DNA of 64,000 nt from Bacillus sp. ISL-55 (lineage in GTDB: Bacteria; Bacillota; Bacilli; Bacillales; Cytobacillaceae), in NCBI RefSeq assembly GCF_018613155.1, contig NZ_JAGGQU010000013.1:1-64000 (forward strand), in the 5' to 3' direction. Below are positions 14,865 to 23,983 of the stretch, piece by piece. Position numbers and translations under genes: made by a program. The notes under the pieces were generated by a model, which ran no database searches, was not told the origin of the DNA, and worked only from the letters and a program-made list of their open reading frames with translations. The number at the start of each line of letters is the position of its first letter. Position 1 is the stretch's first letter.

Positions 14865-17495
14865 CTATTTTGCGTCATACCACGTCGGGCCATATGAGAA
14901 GTCCACCTTTAACGGCACCTTTAATTCAATGGCATTTTCCATGACTTCTGGCACGATCTTTTTCAATAACTCAATTTCATCCTCAGGTGCTTCAAAAATC
15001 AATTCATCATGTACCTGAAGCAGCAATCTTGTCTTTATGCCCTCTTCGCGCAGTCTCTCTGCCATATCAATCATTGCCTTCTTGATAATATCTGCGGCAC
15101 TGCCCTGGATCGGAGTATTCATAGCCGTCCGTTCCGCAAAACTCCTTAGGTTGAAGTTTCGTGCCGTAATTTCCGGAATGTATCTGCGGCGATGCAATAA
15201 TGTCTGGACATAGCCCTTCGCTTTGGCATCCTGAACGATTTCATCCATATATTCTTTAACACCAGGATAGCTTTCAAGGTATCGATCAATAAATTCGCCA
15301 GCTTCCTTCCTTGTAATGTTCAGGCTCTGGGACAATCCATAATCGCTGATTCCGTAGACAATCCCGAAGTTGACTGCTTTTGCATGTCGGCGCATATTGG
15401 AGGTGACTTCATCTTTCCCTACATTAAATACTTCCATTGCCGTCTTGGTATGGATATCCATGTCATTCTGGAAAGCATCAATCAGTTTCTCATCGCCGGC
15501 AATATGGGCGAGGACACGAAGTTCAATTTGCGAATAGTCCGCCGCAAAGATCACCCAGCCTTTTTCGGATGGAACAAATGCCTGCCTGATCTTCCGCCCT
15601 TCTTCAAGCCTGATTGGTATGTTCTGCAGGTTCGGATCCGTCGAACTCAATCTTCCAGTTGCTGTTAAAGCCTGGTTGAATCTTGTATGCACTTTTTCTG
15701 TTTCTTTATTGACGACCTTTTGCAAGCCTTCAATATATGTTGATTGTAATTTTCCTAGCTGGCGATAGTTAAGAATTTCTTCAATGATTTTATGTTTCGG
15801 TGCCAATTTTTCAAGGACATCCGCTGAGGTAGAATAGCCTGTTTTCGTCTTTTTCACAGCCGGCAGTCCCAGTTTTTCAAAAAGGATGACACCTAATTGT
15901 TTAGGAGAATTGATATTGAACTGTTCTCCTGCCATTTCAAAAATTCTGGTTTCGATATCGGCTAGACGGCCTTTGATTTCTTCACCCATATTATCCAGAC
16001 GATTCATATCAAGCTTAACACCCTGATATTCCATATCGGCAAGCACCAATGATAGCGGCATTTCAAGGCTTCTGAACAGATCATATTGGTCATTGTCCCA
16101 TAGCTCCTGCTCAAGCTTATCTTTTAATGACACAAGTACATCTGCCTTGCGGACCAGATGCTCTCCAAGGATACGCTCCTCAGGTATTTTACGTTTAGCA
16201 CCTTTTCCATAGACAGCTGTGTCAGCCTGCACGCTCATAAATCCGTGCTGCCTTGCAATGGCAGACAGGTCATCTGGCGACTCCGAAGGATTGATGATAT
16301 AGGATGCAAGTGACACATCGAAGTCGGCACCCTTTAAATGGATCCCGTGGTGGCGCAACGAAACCTCAGAACGTTTCGCATCATAAACTGTTTTTTTGCT
16401 GGACTCATCCTCGGCCCATTTCTTGAACTCTTCAGATTCCAGGGCTATTTTTACAGGCAGATAGAAGCTGCCGTTTTCATTGACTACTCCAAAGCCGATA
16501 ATATCTGCATAATGATAGTTATCCTCTAGAACTTCGACATAAAAGCCATTGTCTTTGGCAAAAATATCTTTCTCAATCTGATCCAGCTGTTTGAACTCTA
16601 TGTCTTCAAGCTCCACATCCTCTGTTTCCGCAACTGCTCCCAGCTTGTCCAGAAGGGAATTGAATCCGAGCTCTTTGAACATTTTCACGAGCTTTTCGTT
16701 CTCTGCTCCTTCATACTCAAGCTCACTCAACTCGACTCCCACTGGTGCTTCCCGCGTGATGGTTGCGAGTTCCTTGCTCATGACGGCCTGGTCTTTGAAT
16801 TCCTCCAGCTTTTCCTTGAGCTTATTCCCGCTGACTTGATCAATGGAATCCAAAAGATTTTCAAGTGTGCCATATTCCTTCAACAGCTTGATTGCTGTTT
16901 TTTCCCCTACGCCAGGAACTCCCGGAATATTATCAGATGCATCCCCCATAAGACCCTTCATATCAATGATTTGTTCCGCAGTGAGACCATATTTCTCCTT
17001 GATGTGCTCAGGTGTATATTCCTCAATATCAGTGATTCCTTTTCTCGTGATATTGACTGTCGTTTTGTCAGAACTTAATTGCGTTAAGTCCTTATCCCCT
17101 GAAATGACCTTTGTTTCAAAGCCTTCTTTTTCAGCCAGCAAGCTTAATGTACCGATAATGTCATCGGCTTCATAGTTCTCCAGCTCATATTGCGGGATGC
17201 CATAAGCCGTCAGCAGCTCACGGATAAACGGAAACTGCTCAGAAAGCTCTGGCGGTGTTTTTTGCCTTCCACCCTTGTATTCACTGAAGGTTTTATGCCT
17301 GAAGGTCGTTTTTCCGGCATCAAACGCAACAAGGATATGGGTAGGCTTTTCATCCTCGAGAATTTTCATAAGCATCATCGTAAAACCATAAACCGCATTC
17401 GTATGTATTCCTTTTTCATTATTCAACAGCGGCAGCGCGAAAAATGCACGGTAAGCAATACTGTTTCCATCTATCAACACAAGCTTTTTAGACAT
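14865..17495 (-). CDS. polA: DNA polymerase I
   Basis: An 876-residue family A polymerase: 5'-3' exonuclease domain (about 1-290, with DGNSIAYRAFFALP and GLMGDASDNIPGVPGVGEKTA), a 3'-5' exonuclease-like domain (about 300-470) and the polymerase domain (DYSQIELRVLAH motif A, RRHAKAVNFGIVYG motif B, QVHDELIFEAP motif C). In the middle domain the FDTET motif is replaced by FYVEVLED, so proofreading is probably inactive, as in Geobacillus Pol I. It fills gaps in repair and removes Okazaki primers. It is followed by mutM. Confidence 0.97.
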   Translation of the reverse strand: MSKKLVLIDGNSIAYRAFFALPLLNNEKGIHTNAVYGFTMMLMKILEDEKPTHILVAFDAGKTTFRHKTFSEYKGGRQKTPPELSEQFPFIRELLTAYGIPQYELENYEADDIIGTLSLLAEKEGFETKVISGDKDLTQLSSDKTTVNITRKGITDIEEYTPEHIKEKYGLTAEQIIDMKGLMGDASDNIPGVPGVGEKTAIKLLKEYGTLENLLDSIDQVSGNKLKEKLEEFKDQAVMSKELATITREAPVGVELSELEYEGAENEKLVKMFKELGFNSLLDKLGAVAETEDVELEDIEFKQLDQIEKDIFAKDNGFYVEVLEDNYHYADIIGFGVVNENGSFYLPVKIALESEEFKKWAEDESSKKTVYDAKRSEVSLRHHGIHLKGADFDVSLASYIINPSESPDDLSAIARQHGFMSVQADTAVYGKGAKRKIPEERILGEHLVRKADVLVSLKDKLEQELWDNDQYDLFRSLEMPLSLVLADMEYQGVKLDMNRLDNMGEEIKGRLADIETRIFEMAGEQFNINSPKQLGVILFEKLGLPAVKKTKTGYSTSADVLEKLAPKHKIIEEILNYRQLGKLQSTYIEGLQKVVNKETEKVHTRFNQALTATGRLSSTDPNLQNIPIRLEEGRKIRQAFVPSEKGWVIFAADYSQIELRVLAHIAGDEKLIDAFQNDMDIHTKTAMEVFNVGKDEVTSNMRRHAKAVNFGIVYGISDYGLSQSLNITRKEAGEFIDRYLESYPGVKEYMDEIVQDAKAKGYVQTLLHRRRYIPEITARNFNLRSFAERTAMNTPIQGSAADIIKKAMIDMAERLREEGIKTRLLLQVHDELIFEAPEDEIELLKKIVPEVMENAIELKVPLKVDFSYGPTWYDAK

Positions 17496-17517
17496 GTCAT
17501 TCCTCCTCTATTTTAAA

Positions 17518-17825
17518 TTAGGCTCTGTTTACCACGGCTGTTGATTTTCGTTCCAGGCGCTTCGCTTTCCGCGGGGAAGAATTAAGAAAAAGCCCAACTG
17601 CCGGCTTTTTCAAAAATCAAATTCTTCCTTGCAGTCCGGGAGCCTCCTCGGCGCTTTCAGCGCCTGCGGGGTCTCCCGAAGACTTGCTAATCCCCCAGGA
17701 CATTGATTAGCTTCCTCGAAACTACCCACGCACGATGAAAATGCGTTAGCATTTTCGGAGGAGTCTTCGCGCCTTCCACTGCAATCAACAGGAGTAAAAA
17801 CTTCATTGGCGTTAACAGAGCCTAA
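17518..17825. repeat. Family B composite palindromic repeat with 12-bp terminal inverted repeats
   Basis: The block starts TTAGGCTCTGTT and ends with its exact reverse complement. Inside are TGTTGATT...AATCAACA arms, a GGCGC/GCGCC pair and a smaller hairpin with GAAGAATT/AATTCTTC arms. A second Family B copy without the outer repeats lies near 47.6 kb. The 118-codon ORF that runs across it lacks a ribosome site and is not a gene. Confidence 0.75.
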
Positions 17826-18004
17826 AAGAAAATCTCGTTTCTTGCAAATTTTCGGTTGCATGATTTTATATAAAAAAAAGACCGTTAGATTCCTTCCTAT
17901 TTTATCATGAGAGATGATAGAAAGAAAAATAACGGCCTTAGGCTGCTTCTTTGTTAATGTAATCAAAATGATAAATGATTTGCTTTAAATAAATAGTTAT
18001 TCTT

Positions 18005-18125
18005 AATCTAGCTCCAGCGCCTAGCCCCTCGAGACGCTTCGAGCCTGCCAATGAAGTCAAAGAACGACTTCACTGGCAGGCTCTCCACCGCTTGTCGGGG
18101 CTGAACAAGGCGCTTATGCTTTTTG
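18005..18125. repeat. Family A palindromic intergenic repeat, copy 2
   Basis: Carries AGCTCCAGCGCCTAGCCCC, CTCGAGACGCTTCGAG and AAGTC..GACTT arms, then CTTGTCGGGGCTGA, in the opposite orientation to the copy near 12.5 kb. It abuts the hflC stop and could end its transcript. Confidence 0.8.
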
Positions 18126-18128
18126 TTT

Positions 18129-19058
18129 TTAATTTGTATAACCCATCAGCATTCTTGCGTACGGTGAATCAGATGGGAGGACAATGACGGTTTCACCGTT
18201 GATTGTCTTTTTATAAGATTCCAGTGTGCGGAACATAGAATAGAATTCCGGGTCCTTGGAGAACGTTTGGTTGTATACTTTAGCAGCTTCCCCTTCTCCT
18301 TCGCCTCGGATGGTTTCAGCGTCTGCTGACGCCTTTGCGAGAAGCTCTTTCACTTCCCTGTCGGTCTGTGCGATGACTCTATTTTTCTGGGCATCACCCA
18401 TGGAAAGGTATTCCTGCGCCTTAGACTCACGCTCAGAGATCATTCTCGTAAAAACAGACAATTCATTTTCTTCCGGCAGGTCGGTCCTCTTCATGCGAAC
18501 ATCTGTCACAACGACTCCATAATTACCGCCAGCGAGCAGCTCATTGACTTTTTCAGTCACCCTGTCATTCAATGAACCACGAGATGACTTTTCATCGTTG
18601 ATGATTTCATCATAGTCCAGCTTACCAAGCTCAGAACGGACAATCGAATAAATGAATTCCTCCATTCTTGATTCTGCACCTTCTAACGTTCTTGCATTGG
18701 AAATCATCTTCTTAGGATCTTCGATTCGCCAGATCGCATAGTTGTCGATCAGCATTCTCTTCTTATCCTTCGTGTTGATTTCCGCCTGGGAAACATCATA
18801 TGTCATCTGGTATTTAGGAAGAGTTGTGACACTTTGGATAAACGGAACCTTGTAATTTAAACCAGGTTCATCGATAATCTTGACAACCTCTCCAAATTGC
18901 CTTACCACTTTATACTCCCCTTGTTTCACGATGAAAACATTAGTAAAAATGAAGACAAGCAGTGCAATAAGGATGACTAAGAGGATTCCAACTTTGGTAT
19001 ATTTTTTCCAGGATCCACCGCCGCGTTCATTTATATCAATCACGTTTTGATCAGCCAT
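18129..19058 (-). CDS. hflC: SPFH-domain protease modulator HflC
   Basis: A 309-residue protein with one N-terminal membrane helix (about 20-42), an SPFH domain (KQGEYKVVRQFGEVVKIIDE onward) and a C-terminal helical segment rich in Glu and Ala (about 215-280). HflC with HflK forms a membrane complex around FtsH and limits its proteolysis. The ATG at 19058 overlaps the hflK stop by 8 nt, indicating coupling. The pair is absent from the B. subtilis order in this place. Confidence 0.92.
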   Translation of the reverse strand: MADQNVIDINERGGGSWKKYTKVGILLVILIALLVFIFTNVFIVKQGEYKVVRQFGEVVKIIDEPGLNYKVPFIQSVTTLPKYQMTYDVSQAEINTKDKKRMLIDNYAIWRIEDPKKMISNARTLEGAESRMEEFIYSIVRSELGKLDYDEIINDEKSSRGSLNDRVTEKVNELLAGGNYGVVVTDVRMKRTDLPEENELSVFTRMISERESKAQEYLSMGDAQKNRVIAQTDREVKELLAKASADAETIRGEGEGEAAKVYNQTFSKDPEFYSMFRTLESYKKTINGETVIVLPSDSPYARMLMGYTN

Positions 19059-20025
19059 TATTCTTTTCACTGCCTTCCTTCTCTGACTTAGGTACTGCTT
19101 TATCTGCTTCAAGCGGGCGAATCGGGAAATACTTCATTGTATTGCCATCATCATTCATGATGTAAATCTCTGTTCCCGGCAAGACTTGCTCAAGCGTTTC
19201 CAAAATCAAACGCTGTCTTGTGATATCCGGATTGGTTTTGTATTCAACAAGCAGCTTGTTGAATACCGCCACATCACCTCTGGCCCGTTCGATCCTCGCG
19301 GCTTTTTCACCTTCCGCTCTTGAAATTAACGCATCCTTTTCCCCCTGGGCTTCGTTCAACTTCTGGTTGCGGTATTTCTTTGCCTCATTTATTTTCGTGT
19401 TCATTGTTTCACGGGCATCCGTAACATTGGTAAAAGCCTTGCGGACTTCTTCATTAGGCAATTCAACATCCTGCAGTTTTACACCAAGGACAGATACACC
19501 TATATCGTACTTTTCAATCAAAGAAGACAATAAGTCTCGGACTTCTGCTTCGATTTCTGCTTTCCCAGATGTCAGGGCCTCATCAATTTCGGAGCTTCCG
19601 ATAATACTCCTTACAGACGCTGAAGTTGCATCATATAAAATTTCTCTCGGATTATCAGCATTAAATAAATATTTTTCAGGATCGGTTATTTTCCATTGAA
19701 CAACCAGGTCAGCAAGGACGATGTTTTCATCACCTGTAATCATTTTAGTTTCATCAGGAAATTCCTGGATTTCTCCATTCTTTTCCTCGTAACCAAACTG
19801 CAGGCTGAATGTTTCCTTTGATAATTTCTCGACACTCTGGATTGGCCAAGGCAGCTTAAAGTGCAAGCCCGGTTCGCTAATCCCTTCCTCCACTTTTCCA
19901 AACGTCAAGATGACCGCCTGCTCAGATTCATCGACTGTATACCACGTCGTGAAAGCCGAAAGACCCAAAATAATGGCTAAGACGACAATACCGCTCGTAA
20001 CGTAGATCTTTTTTAAGCTTACCAT
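19051..20025 (-). CDS. hflK: SPFH-domain protease modulator HflK
   Basis: A 324-residue protein: a short cytoplasmic N-terminus, membrane helix (about 7-28), SPFH domain (DESEQAVILTFGKVEEGISEPG), then a long charged helical region (NEAKKYRNQKLNEAQGEKDA) and an acidic tail. It partners HflC in the FtsH-binding complex. Its start follows GAGGGGG. A perfect sigma-W-type promoter lies 41-66 nt upstream, so the operon is likely induced by envelope stress, in line with sigma-W control of other SPFH proteins in B. subtilis. Confidence 0.92.
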   Translation of the reverse strand: MVSLKKIYVTSGIVVLAIILGLSAFTTWYTVDESEQAVILTFGKVEEGISEPGLHFKLPWPIQSVEKLSKETFSLQFGYEEKNGEIQEFPDETKMITGDENIVLADLVVQWKITDPEKYLFNADNPREILYDATSASVRSIIGSSEIDEALTSGKAEIEAEVRDLLSSLIEKYDIGVSVLGVKLQDVELPNEEVRKAFTNVTDARETMNTKINEAKKYRNQKLNEAQGEKDALISRAEGEKAARIERARGDVAVFNKLLVEYKTNPDITRQRLILETLEQVLPGTEIYIMNDDGNTMKYFPIRPLEADKAVPKSEKEGSEKNNG

Positions 20026-20065
20026 TTTATCCCCCTCTTCCTATGCTTTTGTCTATGTTTGTTTT

Positions 20066-20091
20066 TACGTTTATAAACAGCAAAAGTTTCA
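20066..20091 (-). promoter_or_regulatory. Sigma-W-type ECF promoter of hflKC
   Basis: On the minus strand TGAAAC (20091-20086) and CGTA (20069-20066) are separated by exactly 16 nt. Transcription would start near 20058, 33 nt before hflK. It matches the ysdB promoter in this window in both motifs and spacing. Confidence 0.8.
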
Positions 20092-20327
20092 AAAGAATGA
20101 TAATTGTGATACAGAATTGTTTCAATGAAATATGAAAAAAGCACTAGCGGGGTCAGCTTGTGCTTTTTTCTAGCTCCTTGGATGAAGGGGTTTTCACTAA
20201 TGATTGTAGCAAGGCAGTGTTAAGGAAAAATAAACCTTTTGTTAAGTGAATGTAAATTGGGTGATTTTTTTAAAATCATACTGTCATTTTAATACCAGCA
20301 GCTAAGAATTCCGCGGAAACAAGAACA

Positions 20328-20355
20328 AAGCCCAATTCTGTTATGAATTGGACTT
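20328..20355 (-). terminator. Probable terminator after phoR
   Basis: An AAGTCCAATTC/GAATTGGGCTT hairpin lies just after the phoR stop on the minus strand, with an imperfect T-rich tail. A second symmetric hairpin (GCAC/GTGC with A and T runs) is at about 20134-20168 in the same gap. Confidence 0.65.
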
Positions 20356-20391
20356 GCTGATTAGTTATTGTACCCATTTGGTTAGTTTTCC

Positions 20392-22158
20392 CTATTGAGG
20401 CAGCTTTTTAAAGAGCTTAATCGTAAAAGTTGTCCCTTTGCCTATCTGGCTGTCAACTTCGATATGTCCTTTATGTGCTTCAACAATGTGTTTGACGATG
20501 GCGAGGCCTAGACCTGTTCCGCCAGAGTTTCGGCTTCTTGCCCTGTCCACCCGATAAAATCGTTCAAAGATCCTCGTTATTTCGCTCTTCTCGATCCCTA
20601 TACCGGAGTCCTTGACTACAACCGAAACGGACTCTTCCTGGTCAGTTAGAGAAATCTCTACACTTCCTCCATTTGGCGTGTAGGTGATTGCATTGCTGAC
20701 AAGGTTGATCAGCACCTGCTTGAGCCTGTCTGGATCTCCTTCAATGATCGTCTCTTCGCCTGGCTGAATGAGCTTCAGCATAATATCCTTTTGTGCTGCT
20801 TTTCTTTTTAGTATCTCAATAACTTCATTTGCTTCTTTTACGAGATCAACTTTCCCTATAGTCAGCCGGAAACCATGCTGCTCAATCTTCGAAAGGTCGA
20901 GCAATTCCTGGATCAATACCTGTAGGCGGTCACTTTCCTTTAAAATGATTTCGAGGAAAGCTTCAAGCGTTGCGCTATCATGCATCGCACCATCCAGCAG
21001 AGTTTCCGAAAAACCCTTAATCGAGGTAATTGGTGTCTTAAGTTCATGCGAGACATTTGCAACAAAGTCTTTCCTCATCTGTTCCAGTTTCTTCAGTTCG
21101 GTAATATCATGGAAAACGAGAAGGATTCCCTTCCAGACATTGTTTGTCCCGATAATCGGCACTCCATAAACTTCGAAATGGCGTCGTTCAATTTCCAATG
21201 GCAAAACAACTTGCTTCCGTACTTTTTGTTCTGTCATGAATATCTCTTCGACCATCCGGGTAATTTCTTCATGGTCAATTACTTCATAGTAAAGTTTGTA
21301 GAGGTACTCAGAAGCCTCGACATTAAAAATTTCCTTGTAAGGCTTATTAATCAAGTTGATAAAGCCCCTGCTGTCGATCAGAATCAAACCGCTGCCCATA
21401 TTTTCAATCAGCGTGGTCAATCTGTCTTGCTGGGATTCTTTAAGCTTCATCAGTTCCTGAAGGTTTCTGGCAAGGATATTGATAGACGAACTCAGCATGC
21501 CTGTTTCATCAATATGATCCTCATATGTCCTGGCCCGATAATTCCCTTTTGCCAGCTCGATCGCGACGTTTGTGGCAGACTCGATCGGTTTTGTATAGCG
21601 GTTGGTGATCCTTGTACCGAGAAGGATGATGACCATTAATGCCATGCCAAGGCTAACGGTTAGAATCCACCAAATTTGACGGTAAGCTTTCTGCAGCTCA
21701 TCAATCTTTGTTGTTAAAAAAACATAGCCTTCCTTTTCGCCATCATGAATGAGCGGTCTCCAATAATAATGCAGGTCATAACCTCCGCCTACTTCAAGGT
21801 CACTCTGCTTTTCAGGGGTCCCCTCAACGATGTCGCCAATAATATCCCTGTGCCTGTTGATTTTCGTGCTTGATAGTTCACCTGTGTCATAGTGGATGTC
21901 TCCCTCAAGATCAACGATGGTGATCCTTGCGTTAAGCAGGTCGCTCATCCGCGAAATTTCTTCAGTATCAAGCGATGCGAGTCCTCCATTTTGTTCGATA
22001 TTGGAGGTTAAAAGATTCATTTCAATTTTCAGCCGTTCATTGAATGAATTAATAAAGTAATTCTTGAATAATTGCCCTAAAAGCAGGCCCAAGCCTACCA
22101 ACACGATGATGATCAGGGTAATGAGGGCAAACAAGAGACGTGTCCGGTACTTTGTCAT
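20392..22158 (-). CDS. phoR: Phosphate-regulon sensor histidine kinase PhoR
   Basis: A 588-residue kinase (579 in B. subtilis): N-terminal helix, extracytoplasmic region (about 32-160), second helix (about 164-184), HAMP, PAS (about 245-350), dimerisation domain with the H-box FVANVSHELKTP and a HATPase domain (NLVSNAITYTP, DSGIGIE, GTGLGLAI). It phosphorylates PhoP when phosphate is scarce. It overlaps phoP by 4 nt (ATGA). No Pho-regulon target genes lie close by. Confidence 0.95.
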   Translation of the reverse strand: MTKYRTRLLFALITLIIIVLVGLGLLLGQLFKNYFINSFNERLKIEMNLLTSNIEQNGGLASLDTEEISRMSDLLNARITIVDLEGDIHYDTGELSSTKINRHRDIIGDIVEGTPEKQSDLEVGGGYDLHYYWRPLIHDGEKEGYVFLTTKIDELQKAYRQIWWILTVSLGMALMVIILLGTRITNRYTKPIESATNVAIELAKGNYRARTYEDHIDETGMLSSSINILARNLQELMKLKESQQDRLTTLIENMGSGLILIDSRGFINLINKPYKEIFNVEASEYLYKLYYEVIDHEEITRMVEEIFMTEQKVRKQVVLPLEIERRHFEVYGVPIIGTNNVWKGILLVFHDITELKKLEQMRKDFVANVSHELKTPITSIKGFSETLLDGAMHDSATLEAFLEIILKESDRLQVLIQELLDLSKIEQHGFRLTIGKVDLVKEANEVIEILKRKAAQKDIMLKLIQPGEETIIEGDPDRLKQVLINLVSNAITYTPNGGSVEISLTDQEESVSVVVKDSGIGIEKSEITRIFERFYRVDRARSRNSGGTGLGLAIVKHIVEAHKGHIEVDSQIGKGTTFTIKLFKKLPQ

Positions 22159-22871
22159 TCTCCCTTTGGTTCCTCCAGCTTATATCCCAGGCCTCGTATG
22201 GTTTTGATATAGGATGGCTTTTTCGTATTCAGCTCTATTTTTTCCCGTAAGTGGCTTATATGTACATCTACAATTCTTGTATCTCCCGCAAAGTCATAAT
22301 TCCACACAGCGCTGAGCAGCTGATCACGAGTCAGCACCCTGCCTTTATTCTTTGCCAGGTAAAGGAGCAGTTCGAATTCTTTCGGAGTCAATTCAAGCAA
22401 GTTTTCCATAAAATAAGCTTCATAGAAATCCGGGATGATTTTAACATCACCAATCTTGATTTGCCCCTCATCCTCAGGTTTTTCCTCTACTATTTCTGGC
22501 TGGGTCTGCGTCCTTCTTAGTATGGCTTTTACCCTTGCTACGACCTCACGCGGACTGAACGGCTTAGTCATGTAATCATCAGCGCCCAATTCCAGACCTA
22601 GCACTTTGTCAAATTCATCATCTTTCGCCGTCAGCATCAGAATCGGCACATTGATTTTCTGCTGCCTGAGCTGCTTGCATACTTCCATGCCATCGAGCTT
22701 AGGAAGCATCAAATCCAAAATCATCAAATCCGGTCTTTCATCAGCAGCAAGGCGGATCCCTTCCTCGCCGTCCATTCCAGTTACCACTGAATAGCCAGCC
22801 TGTTCGAGATTATACTTCAGCAGTGTCACAATAGACTGTTCATCATCCACAACCAAGACCTTCTTGTTCAT
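22155..22871 (-). CDS. phoP: Phosphate-regulon response regulator PhoP
   Basis: A 238-residue OmpR-type regulator. The receiver domain has the acidic pair DDE (9-11), phospho-acceptor Asp53 (LMILDLMLP) and Lys in MTKPFSPRE; the winged helix ends VDVHISHLREKIE...IKTIRGLGYKLE. It activates phosphate scavenging genes. The ATG at 22871 follows GGAGGCTTAT; the extra four residues of the longer ORF have no ribosome site. The upstream region contains two tandem MITE-like elements rather than an obvious promoter. Confidence 0.95.
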   Translation of the reverse strand: MNKKVLVVDDEQSIVTLLKYNLEQAGYSVVTGMDGEEGIRLAADERPDLMILDLMLPKLDGMEVCKQLRQQKINVPILMLTAKDDEFDKVLGLELGADDYMTKPFSPREVVARVKAILRRTQTQPEIVEEKPEDEGQIKIGDVKIIPDFYEAYFMENLLELTPKEFELLLYLAKNKGRVLTRDQLLSAVWNYDFAGDTRIVDVHISHLREKIELNTKKPSYIKTIRGLGYKLEEPKGE

Positions 22872-22908
22872 ATAAGCCTCCAAAAAAGTTATTACCCCTG
22901 TTTCATCC

Positions 22909-23079
22909 AGGCTCTCTTCTCAAACTTTGCTGCTGTTGAATACAAAATTGGATTTAGCAACCAATGTTATTCAACAAATTAAAGCTTATTATGAGAAAGG
23001 AGCTCTCACACCTAATACCGACCTGCAAATTGGCTTTTCATGATGTTAAAATTTTAACATCAGTCTTAAAAAGACAGCC
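22909..23079 (+). mobile_element. MITE-like element (Family C), copy 1
   Basis: 171 bp beginning AGGCTCTCTTCTC and ending AAAGACAGCC. It is flanked by the 7-bp direct repeat TTCATCC (22902-22908 and 23080-23086). It is shorter than the other copies and lacks the CGGCTTTAGG part. It lies in tandem with copy 2, which shares the middle TTCATCC. Confidence 0.82.
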
Positions 23080-23086
23080 TTCATCC

Positions 23087-23270
23087 AGGCTCTTTTCTCA
23101 ATCTTTGTTGCTAGTGACTACAAAATTTGATTGAATCACCAAAGTTTCTCTACAAATTAAAAGCTTATCATGAGAAAAGAGCTTACAAACTTAATACCGA
23201 CCTACAAACTTCCTTTTGATCACGTTAAAATCGGCTTTAGGATTTTAACATCAGTCTTACGAAGACAACC
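23087..23270 (+). mobile_element. MITE-like element (Family C), copy 2
   Basis: 184 bp, beginning AGGCTCTTTTCTCAA and ending CGAAGACAACC. Flanked by TTCATCC on both sides (23080-23086, 23271-23277). Internal hairpins are CTCTTTTCTC...GAGAAAAGAG and GTTAAAATC...GATTTTAAC. Confidence 0.85.
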
Positions 23271-23332
23271 TTCATCCAATAGCTCTATTTACATTATAAT
23301 ATCAACCCAACTGATAAAATCAAATTATAAAC

Positions 23333-23362
23333 AAAAAGGGATGCACAATTATTGTACATCCC
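23333..23362 (-). terminator. Terminator after the MaoC-type gene
   Basis: A GGGATG-x-ACAA/TTGT-x-CATCCC stem followed on the minus strand by TTTTTG isolates the hotdog gene from phoP. Confidence 0.8.
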
Positions 23363-23370
23363 GAACAAAC

Positions 23371-23847
23371 TTAAAAGTTTTCTAATGCTTTTCCTTCCAT
23401 ACGCTGGACTGGATATGGAGGACAGACGAGCAGAAGCCCCTTTACAACTGTCTCATCTTCTTCATTTTTTCCTGTAACCGAAATTTCAACATTATGCTTA
23501 CTCCTGATCACCTCGGTTACTTCAAAGAAGAATTGGACTGTACCATAATGGTATACAGGCTTCACATACTCAATATCCTGCTTCAGAATATGGCTCCCTG
23601 GTCCTGGGAGATATTTTGAAACAGCTGAAGTGATGATCCCATTCAGCATAATTGCCGGAACAATTGGTTTTTCATAAGGCGTCTGTGAGGCGTAATCATG
23701 CTGGATATACAAAGGATTGGCATCATTCGTCAATCCCAAATATAAGAGAAGATCTTTATCTTCGATTTTTTCTGTTAATGTTAATTTTTCTCCGACAGTG
23801 ATTTCTTCTATTTTCCTGCCAAGCTTACGTTTTCTTCCAAGCAGCAT
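23371..23847 (-). CDS. MaoC/hotdog-fold dehydratase-like protein
   Basis: A 158-residue hotdog protein of the MaoC type, with the catalytic-like segment TNDANPLYIQHDYA (Asp/His pair of R-hydratases), then YEKPIVPAIMLNG. Such proteins hydrate enoyl-CoA or act as acyl-thioester dehydratases; the substrate is not evident here. The first 12 residues are very basic. The gene lies between mdh and phoP and is expressed separately, with terminators on both sides. Confidence 0.78.
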   Translation of the reverse strand: MLLGRKRKLGRKIEEITVGEKLTLTEKIEDKDLLLYLGLTNDANPLYIQHDYASQTPYEKPIVPAIMLNGIITSAVSKYLPGPGSHILKQDIEYVKPVYHYGTVQFFFEVTEVIRSKHNVEISVTGKNEEDETVVKGLLLVCPPYPVQRMEGKALENF

Positions 23848-23929
23848 AGCATTTACCCCTTTGCAATAGAAGTTCAGGAATGTCCATTCCTATCTCTTGT
23901 CCCAAATTCATATACTTTATAATTTTTGC

Positions 23930-23955
23930 AAAAAAATCGGGGAATATTCCCCGAT
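23930..23955 (-). terminator. Terminator after mdh
   Basis: A perfect 20-bp palindrome (ATCGGGGAAT and its complement) followed on the minus strand by TTTTTT. Confidence 0.85.
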
Positions 23956-23983
23956 TCTTTTTTTACTAATAATATGCTAACGA

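Noticed and set aside
17610-17966. 118-codon ORF on the minus strand
   Set aside because: It lies inside the palindromic Family B repeat, has no ribosome site, and its codon use follows the repeat.
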